A stretch of 20,068 nucleotides of DNA from a virus. The stretch lies in IMG/VR virus record IMGVR_UViG_3300043449_001377, positions 1 through 20,068 of that record; one strand, 5' to 3'. A program made the position numbers and the translations under genes. Below, one piece after another: positions 15,247 to 20,068 of the stretch; the stretch's first letter is position 1, and the number at the start of each line of letters is the position of its first letter. The notes beneath the pieces were generated by a model. The model saw only the letters and a list, made by a program, of their open reading frames with translations. It made no database searches and was not told the origin of the DNA.

Positions 15247-15464
15247 TGTACCAGAATAAACCAATGTCGGAGGTCCAACCAACCTGCCGGTTAATTGAGG
15301 ACGAATTGCCACCTATGAGCAAGGACGTCTGGCTTATCACCAAATATGGCCATGGTTATCGTGGCCGTTACGACCGAAATGACGACACCATCGTGGCATG
15401 GTCCCCACTACCCAAATTAACGGAGGAACAACGCAAATACATTGACGACCTGTTCGGATTGTAG
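15246..15464 (+). CDS. DUF551-like mini-protein, 72 residues
   Basis: The pattern DELPPMSKDVWLITKYG, then GRYDR, then IVAWSPLPKL fits the small DUF551-type domain found in many phage proteins, whose function is unknown. I start it at ATG 15246, which overlaps the polymerase stop by one base (TAATG). An upstream in-frame start at 15228 lies inside polymerase. Its 3' end contains the promoter of the Z-genome operon. Confidence 0.75.
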   Translation: MYQNKPMSEVQPTCRLIEDELPPMSKDVWLITKYGHGYRGRYDRNDDTIVAWSPLPKLTEEQRKYIDDLFGL

Positions 15465-15470
15465 TAGAAT
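15442..15470 (+). promoter_or_regulatory. Sigma-70 promoter of the Z-genome operon
   Basis: TTGACG (15442-15447), a 17-nt spacer, TAGAAT (15465-15470), inside the end of the preceding gene and 28 nt before purZ. The downstream AATAAC..ACTCCAT stretch is shared with the promoter at 8233-8261. A diverged copy of the recurrent leader motif (15482-15495) supplies the purZ ribosome binding site (AGAGG). Confidence 0.7.
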
Positions 15471-15498
15471 AACGACTCCATAATCAATAGAGGCAAAA

Positions 15499-16539
15499 AT
15501 GAGAGAATTACACGTTATTATTGACGGTCAGTATGGTTCGACTGGCAAAGGATTACTTGCTGGTATTATCGCTCAGGAAAAGCAAATAGACACTATTTGT
15601 ACGGCATGGGGTCCCAACGCTGGGCATACTTTTATTGATCGTTTTGGGCGTAAATTCATCCATACGATGCTGGCCAATGGCATCGTTGGAGCCAGCGTCA
15701 AGCGAGTCCTAATTGGTCCGGGATCAGTAATCAATCCGGAGAATTTGGAGAAGGAGATAGCCGAAGCTGGTGCCGTACTAGGTAAGGTCCAAGTAATTAT
15801 TCATCCACACGCTGCCATCGTCACTGAGGAACATCGGGAGACGGAGGATAAGACGATGACTGCCATTGGCAGCACCAAGAAGGGTGTGGGTGAGGCAGTA
15901 ATTCAACGCATTCGACGTGATCCAAAGAATCTAAACGTGGCCATTAAATGCAAGCACGAGTTGATTCGTGATTTGGTGGTTGATGCTAGGACGTACGATT
16001 GGTTCTTAGATCGATCCGAGAAAGTGATGGTAGAAGGTGCTCAGGGATTCAGCCTGTCGATGTACCACGGGTTCTACCCGTACACTACCAGTCGCGACGT
16101 GTCGACACATCAAGTGCTGGCGGACTGTGGGATTCCATTTAACGCGGTCCCGACCAGTGTGTACGGATGTTTCCGGACTTATCCCATTCGAGTGGCTAAC
16201 CGGTACAATGAAAATGGTGAAATGGTAGGTACTTCTGGCCCCTGTTACCCAGACCAAATGGAAATGAGTTGGGCTGATCTGGACATGGAACCTGAATTAA
16301 CCACCGTCACCAAGCTGCCACGTAGAATTTTCACGTGGTCAGAGACTCAATATTTGGATGCCATTAGAATGTTGGGCGTGACTCACCCATTTATCAACTT
16401 CATGAACTATATAAAGGACGAGGATTACCAACACAAATTTATTGGCCGATTGAACGAGATTGGTCCGAGGGTCCGTTATTTGGGTTTTGGTCCCACGGAA
16501 ATGGAAGTAATCAACGCTGACAACGCATGGTATAAATAA
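15499..16539 (+). CDS. purZ: 2-aminoadenylosuccinate synthetase PurZ
   Basis: This 346-residue PurA homologue joins dGMP and aspartate into 2-amino-2'-deoxyadenylosuccinate, the committed step of dZTP synthesis. Host PurB and kinases finish the pathway. The N-terminal loop reads DGQYGSTGKG, where PurA has GQWGDEGKGK. The catalytic Asp13 of PurA is replaced by Ser14, the hallmark of PurZ that makes room for the guanine 2-amino group. GPNAGHT (His43) matches the PurA catalytic-histidine loop, and EGAQGFSL, HGFYPYTTS and SGPCYPDQ are the later substrate loops. It is shorter than bacterial PurA (about 430 residues), as phage PurZ proteins are. First gene after its promoter, overlapping mazZ by one base. 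Confidence 0.94.
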   Translation: MRELHVIIDGQYGSTGKGLLAGIIAQEKQIDTICTAWGPNAGHTFIDRFGRKFIHTMLANGIVGASVKRVLIGPGSVINPENLEKEIAEAGAVLGKVQVIIHPHAAIVTEEHRETEDKTMTAIGSTKKGVGEAVIQRIRRDPKNLNVAIKCKHELIRDLVVDARTYDWFLDRSEKVMVEGAQGFSLSMYHGFYPYTTSRDVSTHQVLADCGIPFNAVPTSVYGCFRTYPIRVANRYNENGEMVGTSGPCYPDQMEMSWADLDMEPELTTVTKLPRRIFTWSETQYLDAIRMLGVTHPFINFMNYIKDEDYQHKFIGRLNEIGPRVRYLGFGPTEMEVINADNAWYK

Positions 16540-16844
16540 TGGCACACGATATAGAAATGCTGCAGGAAGATATCGTCCAATGGCTTGACCGTGAGCACCC
16601 AAATAGAAAAGAGCAAGCGGTATGGGCGAAATTGTTCGAGGAACTGGCGGAGGTAATGGTTGATCCCACCGATATTGGTGAATGGGCTGATATCATCATC
16701 GTTCAGCTGGATCTGGCTATGAGATATGGTCATTATATGGACGATATTCTAATGATAGCTCGTCAGAAGCTGGAAATAAACAAAAGTCGGAAATGGGAAA
16801 TAAACAAGCACGGGGTAATGAAGCATGTTAAATCTACGACATAA
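16539..16844 (+). CDS. mazZ: MazG-like dGTP pyrophosphohydrolase MazZ
   Basis: This 101-residue all-helical protein has the MazG metal-binding signature: EELAE (Glu34, Glu35, Glu38) and EWADI (Glu48, Asp51). In Z-DNA phages the MazZ enzyme cleaves dGTP, and in some cases GTP or dATP, to the monophosphate, which feeds dGMP to PurZ. Position between purZ and datZ makes this role very likely here, though substrate choice cannot be read from the sequence. The start shares a base with the purZ stop, and the end overlaps datZ by 20 nt. Confidence 0.9.
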   Translation: MAHDIEMLQEDIVQWLDREHPNRKEQAVWAKLFEELAEVMVDPTDIGEWADIIIVQLDLAMRYGHYMDDILMIARQKLEINKSRKWEINKHGVMKHVKSTT

Positions 16845-17370
16845 ATTAAGAGCGTGTCACGTCAAACGGTGGCACATTGTCGAGTGTACCAAGGTCCAGA
16901 CGGTAGCCGAACATTCGTTTAACGTGGCTCTGCTAGCCGAGGAAATATGTAAATTGATTGGTGCCGATCAAGATTTTAAATTGATGGTTCAGCGTTATGC
17001 CATCCACCACGATATACCCGAAGTGGTATTAGGCGATCTTCCAACCAGCGTCAAATCGGTATTTGGTGATGACGCTTTAGAAGAAGTGGAAAAAATATCT
17101 GATATGTTGGACCCACTATCGGGAATGGATTCACCCGCTATTCACCGTGTGGTAAAATTAGCTGACCTGTTGGATTCGGTCATATTCTTGGCTCAACATG
17201 GTGTAGGAACTCACGCTAGAAAGGTGCGTGAGGTAATCATAAAGGATATCGGAATGCTCATGTTCTCATTTGACTACCAAGAGCGCATTAAATTGCAGGA
17301 ATTAGTCAATCAGATTAAAATATGGGATACCGATCAAGACCTAGGAGACGATGTATTATGGCCGAATTAA
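16825..17370 (+). CDS. datZ: HD-domain dATP triphosphohydrolase DatZ
   Basis: This 181-residue HD-superfamily enzyme resembles the YfbR 5'-deoxynucleotidases. The metal ligands are visible: His30 in TVAEHSF, His62-Asp63 in AIHHDIPEV, and Asp114 in KLADLLDS, with the GDLPTSVK substrate loop at 70-77. In Z-DNA phages DatZ strips dATP to deoxyadenosine and triphosphate, so the polymerase finds little dATP and adenine is kept out of the genome. It overlaps mazZ (20 nt) and the next gene (13 nt), so the cluster is one translational unit. The family could also hydrolyse monophosphates, but the cluster context favours DatZ. Confidence 0.92.
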   Translation: MLNLRHKLRACHVKRWHIVECTKVQTVAEHSFNVALLAEEICKLIGADQDFKLMVQRYAIHHDIPEVVLGDLPTSVKSVFGDDALEEVEKISDMLDPLSGMDSPAIHRVVKLADLLDSVIFLAQHGVGTHARKVREVIIKDIGMLMFSFDYQERIKLQELVNQIKIWDTDQDLGDDVLWPN

Positions 17371-17621
17371 AGGATATTTTGTCTGATCGTGGACAACAAT
17401 ATGGTGACTTTGCTGAACAGGCTTTATTATCCCAAACATTAAAATATTGGGCAATGCCAAAGTCAGTAGTTAGTGAATGGGAAGCCTACCAAAGAGAAGC
17501 AATGGAAATGATCATCCATAAAATATCCAGAATAACCAACGGCAATCCGGATAACGTGGACTCTTGGCGAGATATAGCCGGATATGCTACACTTGTAGCT
17601 GACCGATTAGAGTTTGAGTAA
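17358..17621 (+). CDS. DUF6378-like phage protein, 87 residues
   Basis: The pattern LSDRGQQYGDF, then EAMEMIIHKISRI, then DSWRDIAGYATLVADRLE matches a common uncharacterised phage family (DUF6378-type, from memory). The Glu-rich helix followed by a D..RDIAGYA helix is reminiscent of MazG-type pyrophosphohydrolases, so a nucleotide-related role beside datZ is conceivable but unproven. The start is ATG 17358, with GGAGA about 12 nt upstream inside datZ. A longer frame begins at 17322, but those codons are a shadow of datZ. Its 3' end overlaps the antisense nuclease gene by 35 nt. Confidence 0.8.
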   Translation: MAELKDILSDRGQQYGDFAEQALLSQTLKYWAMPKSVVSEWEAYQREAMEMIIHKISRITNGNPDNVDSWRDIAGYATLVADRLEFE

Positions 17622-18003
17622 ACTCATCCCAATCGGGACAATCTGATGCCCATAAAGCGACTTCTTTATGGGCATCAAACGACTGACCGTTGCCAACCAG
17701 ATAACCAGTGGTAGGCCCAAATAACAAATAATGTTTATTACAATACAGGAGCAAAAATGTATGATGAAGACGAATAAAATCCCGTTGATCTTGGGTGAAG
17801 TGTGGGATTACCACTCTCTGGCCCTTCCGAGGCTCGTAGGACTTCAGTTCGACCATACCAGCTACTCTAGTAGCCATTCCCGGTATAGCGATCGAAAAGA
17901 AGACGTCCGGAGTGCCTTCGTCAATACGGTTCTCGATTCGTTGAGCACGCCACCGGGAACCCATTCCCTTACGGACCTTTTGCCACAACAAGGATTCTAA
18001 CAT
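17587..18003 (-). CDS. PD-(D/E)XK nuclease, VRR-NUC/resolvase-like
   Basis: This 138-residue protein has the core of a small PD-(D/E)XK nuclease: an N-terminal Glu helix (LESLLWQKV), then IDEGTPDVFFSI (Asp at about 33) and MVELKSYEP (Glu-x-Lys at about 52-54), followed by FTQDQRDFIRL and a strand-rich end. These residues match VRR-NUC or Holliday-junction-type enzymes that cut branched DNA. It is the only minus-strand gene inside the plus-strand block and has its own extended -10 promoter. A later ATG (GMGSRW) exists, but it would lose the N-terminal Glu helix. Roles in resolving replication forks or in exclusion of competing DNA are both possible. Confidence 0.78.
   Translation of the reverse strand: MLESLLWQKVRKGMGSRWRAQRIENRIDEGTPDVFFSIAIPGMATRVAGMVELKSYEPRKGQRVVIPHFTQDQRDFIRLHHTFLLLYCNKHYLLFGPTTGYLVGNGQSFDAHKEVALWASDCPDWDEFTQTLIGQLQV
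17645..17676. repeat. Perfect 13-bp inverted repeat inside the nuclease gene, behind the Z operon
   Basis: GATGCCCATAAAG (17645-17657) and CTTTATGGGCATC (17664-17676) with a 6-nt loop. It lies 23 nt past the stop of the last plus-strand gene of the Z operon and within the antisense nuclease coding sequence. No U-run follows on either strand, so a classic terminator is not supported. It could protect the 3' end of the plus transcript or be a protein-binding site. Confidence 0.75.
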
Positions 18004-18126
18004 ATGAAATACTTAATATTTATATTGATTATTATATCATACGCTTGGGTTAGTGAGTCTGATTATCAATACCAACTAATGAGAGAAAACCATGTTTCTG
18101 GAAAAAGAACTGAGAGCGGACATTGA
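18004..18126 (+). CDS. Possible 40-residue membrane mini-protein
   Basis: The N-terminus KYLIFILIIISYAWV is a clear hydrophobic signal or membrane anchor, followed by a short hydrophilic tail. AAGGA lies about 9 nt before the ATG. The start codon abuts the nuclease start on the other strand (both inside one CATATG), and the end overlaps the next gene by 35 nt. The hydrophobic codons are also the AT-rich promoter of the nuclease, so the reading frame may be accidental. Confidence 0.35.
   Translation: MKYLIFILIIISYAWVSESDYQYQLMRENHVSGKRTESGH
18031..18039 (-). promoter_or_regulatory. Extended -10 promoter for the nuclease gene
   Basis: On the minus strand TGATATAAT (18039-18031), a perfect -10 with an upstream TGn. 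No good -35 lies 17 nt upstream, as is usual for extended -10 promoters. The start would be near 18024, some 20 nt before the nuclease ATG. Confidence 0.55.
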
Positions 18127-18463
18127 TGGTTCATCGTTCGAATGCCCCGAACGTAGACTAATGTGCCACGTCATCAATCGTGCTATCGTAGATGCATCTA
18201 TTCCCAATAGCAAAATGTTAGCATGGGAAGCCATTGATTTCTTATTTGGTGACCGGATTGATATATATCTTGAATTATTGGATATAGACCCAGAAGTATT
18301 TAAGGAACAGTTGCCTCGCCACATGAGTGCCTACCGGAGAAGGAAACACAACCACCCGGGAGACGTCAGCAAGAGAAATTTTATGGTTAATTATGAACGG
18401 TTCTATGGAAAACCGTTTAGGTCTGCCATACCACGTGAAGTATTATACGGAGACAGAGGATGA
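18092..18463 (+). CDS. Phage protein of a common uncharacterised family, 123 residues
   Basis: The middle (RRLMCHVINRAIVDA, AWEAIDFLFGD, YLELLDIDPEVFKEQL) follows a pattern seen in many small phage proteins: a helix with RRL, then a W/F-LFGD turn, then LDIDP and a last helix. Function is unknown to me. The C-terminal part is basic (SAYRRRKHNHPGDVSKRN). GAGAG lies 7 nt before the ATG. The stop overlaps the next start (ATGA). Confidence 0.72.
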   Translation: MFLEKELRADIDGSSFECPERRLMCHVINRAIVDASIPNSKMLAWEAIDFLFGDRIDIYLELLDIDPEVFKEQLPRHMSAYRRRKHNHPGDVSKRNFMVNYERFYGKPFRSAIPREVLYGDRG

Positions 18464-18744
18464 AACATTTATTCTTATTTTTGCTATCATTTCAAGCAGC
18501 TGCTAACGTCACCTGCTATACTTATGGCAACATTACTTCGTGCACTGATGGAACATCGGCTTACCAATATGGCAACATGACCCAAATCTTGCCGCCAAAT
18601 GGTAAGCCTCAAATTACGATGTATCGATATGGGAATCAAACCCAAATTATTTCGCCCATTGATTTTGCTCCAACCCCGTTGAACGACTTGGGACAGAACA
18701 CTCCCTTAGGGCTACCCTCGCCAAATCTACCTTCATTGCGTTAA
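18460..18744 (+). CDS. Secreted protein with YGNxT repeats, 94 residues
   Basis: A hydrophobic leader (MKHLFLFLLSFQAAA) looks like a cleavable signal peptide, probably cut after an Ala near residue 15, so the product would reach the periplasm. Three repeats of YGNxT follow (TYGNITS, QYGNMTQ, RYGNQTQ at about 21-60), spaced about 15-20 residues, then a Pro-rich tail. Two Cys in the mature part could form a disulfide. No proper lipobox is seen. Its last 98 nt are antisense to the minus-strand membrane-protein gene. It could be a lysis or exclusion factor acting in the periplasm, but no family is recognised. Confidence 0.6.
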   Translation: MKHLFLFLLSFQAAANVTCYTYGNITSCTDGTSAYQYGNMTQILPPNGKPQITMYRYGNQTQIISPIDFAPTPLNDLGQNTPLGLPSPNLPSLR

Positions 18745-18904
18745 CATCTTTGCGAATCTCAGAAAGATCATTATTGTGCAACTGGAGATGGTCATCAAAC
18801 TCCTTCTCCAGTGCACTCAAACGGTAGGATTGCTCCCGCTGGGTTGCGTACATGGTAATGGCTACGCCTGCCAACATAGCCACCATTTTTAACCAATCAC
18901 TCAT
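18647..18904 (-). CDS. Inner-membrane coiled-coil protein of the lysis cassette, 85 residues
   Basis: One transmembrane segment (about residues 5-20, LKMVAMLAGVAITMYA) is followed by a charged coiled coil (about 24-66, with LSALEKEFDDHLQLHNN). This is the layout of an i-spanin or of an accessory holin, although 85 residues is short for Rz. The start overlaps the holin stop by 4 nt (ATGA), so it is the distal gene of the lysis operon. Its C-terminal coding third overlaps the convergent YGNxT gene. Confidence 0.65.
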   Translation of the reverse strand: MSDWLKMVAMLAGVAITMYATQREQSYRLSALEKEFDDHLQLHNNDLSEIRKDVNAMKVDLARVALRECSVPSRSTGLEQNQWAK

Positions 18905-19074
18905 CCCTTAAACAGGACCCCTATTAGTCCTGCTACTGCTGTACCTGCCACTACGATTTGTTCCATTAATTGCGGATTGATTGCTATGCCCAAGGAAGTG
19001 GCAAGCATCGTGATACCCCTCCACGTGGATGGCTGTTTCAGCTGATCAATAATCCATTTTGCCGCTTTTTTCAT
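18901..19074 (-). CDS. Holin-like protein, 57 residues
   Basis: A very short gene with excellent signals: AGGAG 6 nt before the ATG, and a stop that overlaps the next start. The product has a basic N-terminus, the segment PSTWRGITMLATSLGIAI, then a short NPQ turn and IVVAGTAVAGLIGVLFKG. This gives two hydrophobic stretches with a turn between them, typical of small phage holins that permeabilise the inner membrane and time lysis. It sits right behind endolysin. Confidence 0.8.
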   Translation of the reverse strand: MKKAAKWIIDQLKQPSTWRGITMLATSLGIAINPQLMEQIVVAGTAVAGLIGVLFKG

Positions 19075-19083
19075 ATTGCACTC

Positions 19084-19467
19084 CTAGGGATAAAATTTAC
19101 GATTTAGTTCGATATGGGGCCCATCACGAAACGATTTCCAATCCCCACCCCAAATGATAAAAACCCCAACTTCGGCAGCTGCCTTCTTAAACGCCTGTGA
19201 AATCTGGGCGTATAACGGAAAATCCCAGCTAACTACTCCATTAGGTAAGGCTACAAAGTCAATTGCATGCCCAGTAATATGGCGGGAGCGCATAGTGCGT
19301 GTTGCACCTTTCTTCATCAAATAGGCTTGACGCTCTTTTGTCCTTAAGCCTTCGGTAATTCTGAAATCAACAGGAGTTAATTCAATTGCCCTCTTTACCA
19401 CCTTTACAAGATCAGGATGCACACCTTTTAACCGATCCAATGATTTCTGACTGAGCGTATAAACCAT
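19084..19467 (-). CDS. Endolysin, M15 (VanY-type) peptidase
   Basis: This 127-residue enzyme cuts the peptide stems of peptidoglycan at the end of infection. The zinc site is clear: His63 and Asp70 in SRHITGHAID and His118 in DGPHIEL, with the GGDW motif at 107-110, as in M15 L-Ala-D-Glu or D-Ala-D-Ala peptidases. I start it at ATG 19467, one base after the fibre gene stop, probably coupled to it. An in-frame ATG at 19521 would add 18 residues containing a hydrophobic stretch (LLLTLYILLWV), but it lies inside the fibre gene and lacks a ribosome site. Confidence 0.9.
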   Translation of the reverse strand: MVYTLSQKSLDRLKGVHPDLVKVVKRAIELTPVDFRITEGLRTKERQAYLMKKGATRTMRSRHITGHAIDFVALPNGVVSWDFPLYAQISQAFKKAAAEVGVFIIWGGDWKSFRDGPHIELNRKFYP

Positions 19468-19468
19468 A

Positions 19469-20068
19469 TTAGGAACCCATAGCAATATATATAACGTTAA
19501 TAGTAAGCGGTCCGGTGACATTGGTTACAAAGTTAACTATATAACCAAATCCAGATGTTGATTTGCTGGTAACGGCCAAAGATACAGTCCCTGCTCCTTG
19601 AGCACCATTACCAAAACATGCAACGGTTACAAAGTTATAATCACTAAACGCGGTGTCAAATGTGTGCGTTCCTGACTTATAGCCAACGGTTTCTCCGTTG
19701 GCTACAACAACATTAAAGCTTCCAGTGTAAAACTTTAAACCATTATTAAATGTAACAATGGTGTTGCCAGAACTTGCAACGACGGTATTATTAATATTAT
19801 TCCAATAACTTGCAGAAGAAACACTATTAATGCTCCCAATAAAAAGTCTATCAGCTGTAACGGCGTCTGATACGTCTATGTCATCGGTGGCTAGAGATGT
19901 AAATCTATCTGGCGATGACTCAGGGGTGATAAAGGAATATTGAACGGCCGATAATCCAGAATCAATTGTTCCTGTAATGTTGACTGTTGTCACGCCCGAC
20001 CCAAAAGCAGAACTAGTAACACTGTGCATGCTAGTACCACCAGAGTCTGTGCACAATATCTTCCGGTG
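19469..20068 (-). CDS. Tail fibre/spike protein, C-terminal part only
   Basis: The frame is open from the right edge, so the N-terminus is outside the window. The 199 codons seen are Ser/Thr/Gly/Asn/Val-rich beta structure without Cys-rich or enzymatic motifs. The last segment (TFDTAFSDYNFVTVACFG through PLTINVIYIAMGS) looks like the compact beta-sandwich domain at the tips of receptor-binding fibres. A TTG at 20056 is in frame but is not a believable start. Position just before endolysin and holin, at the end of a structural block, supports a tail-fibre role. Confidence 0.65.
   Translation of the reverse strand, partial: HRKILCTDSGGTSMHSVTSSAFGSGVTTVNITGTIDSGLSAVQYSFITPESSPDRFTSLATDDIDVSDAVTADRLFIGSINSVSSASYWNNINNTVVASSGNTIVTFNNGLKFYTGSFNVVVANGETVGYKSGTHTFDTAFSDYNFVTVACFGNGAQGAGTVSLAVTSKSTSGFGYIVNFVTNVTGPLTINVIYIAMGS

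Noticed and set aside
17645-17676. Calling the 13-bp hairpin an intrinsic terminator
   Set aside because: No run of T follows the stem on either strand.
1-20068. CRISPR array, insertion sequence, integrase or attachment site
   Set aside because: No regularly spaced direct repeats, no transposase or integrase frame, and no tRNA remnant seen. The only long repeat is the tandem gene pair.

Overview
This window comes from a tailed double-stranded DNA phage. The genes are packed tightly, with ATGA and TAATG stop-start overlaps throughout. Every kind of phage module is present, and no host housekeeping genes or tRNAs are visible. Near-consensus sigma-70 promoters (TTGACA, 17 nt, TATAAT), GGAG-type ribosome binding sites and an M15 endolysin with a holin suggest a Gram-negative host. 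The head genes (P22-type coat, scaffold and portal, with a PBSX/Terminase_3-type large terminase) suggest a virion with a P22-like head. The replication and nucleotide genes resemble those of 2-aminoadenine (Z-DNA) phages such as the Vibrio phage PhiVC8 group. That kinship is inferred from gene content, not from a database search.

Layout. (1) Positions 1-5808, minus strand: a late head and packaging operon, transcribed terS, terL, portal, scaffold, coat. The coat gene runs off the left edge and has its own promoter. (2) About 5809-6061: a divergent control region with two back-to-back promoters and long pyrimidine/T tracts. (3) 6062-12819, plus strand: replication genes. These are a primase-VapE-type helicase, an acidic mini-protein, two small unknowns, a SNF2/SMARCAL1-like helicase, a run of small proteins, a candidate ssDNA-binding protein with an acidic tail, and a recently duplicated pair of SSB-like mini-proteins. 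(4) 12820-13174: about 350 bases with no credible gene, a GC-rich island full of hairpins and a candidate structured RNA. (5) 13175-15464: a small protein, a PolA-family DNA polymerase with 3'-5' exonuclease, and a DUF551-like mini-protein. (6) 15442-17621: the Z-genome operon purZ-mazZ-datZ with its own promoter, plus a trailing small gene. (7) 17587-18744: a PD-(D/E)XK (VRR-NUC-like) nuclease on the minus strand with its own extended -10 promoter, and small plus-strand genes including a secreted YGNxT-repeat protein. (8) 18647-20068, minus strand: the lysis cassette (membrane coiled-coil protein, holin, endolysin) preceded by the C-terminal end of a tail fibre/spike protein that runs off the right edge.

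How the genes work together. MazZ turns dGTP into dGMP, and PurZ condenses dGMP with aspartate. Host PurB and host kinases then complete dZTP. DatZ destroys dATP, and the phage polymerase copies DNA from the altered pool, so adenine is replaced by 2-aminoadenine and the genome resists many host nucleases. The triad is a known system. The less explained items are the structured RNA, the duplicated SSB-like pair with different tails, the divergent polymerase motifs, a MazG-reminiscent fourth gene behind datZ, and the inverted repeats laid over several promoters.
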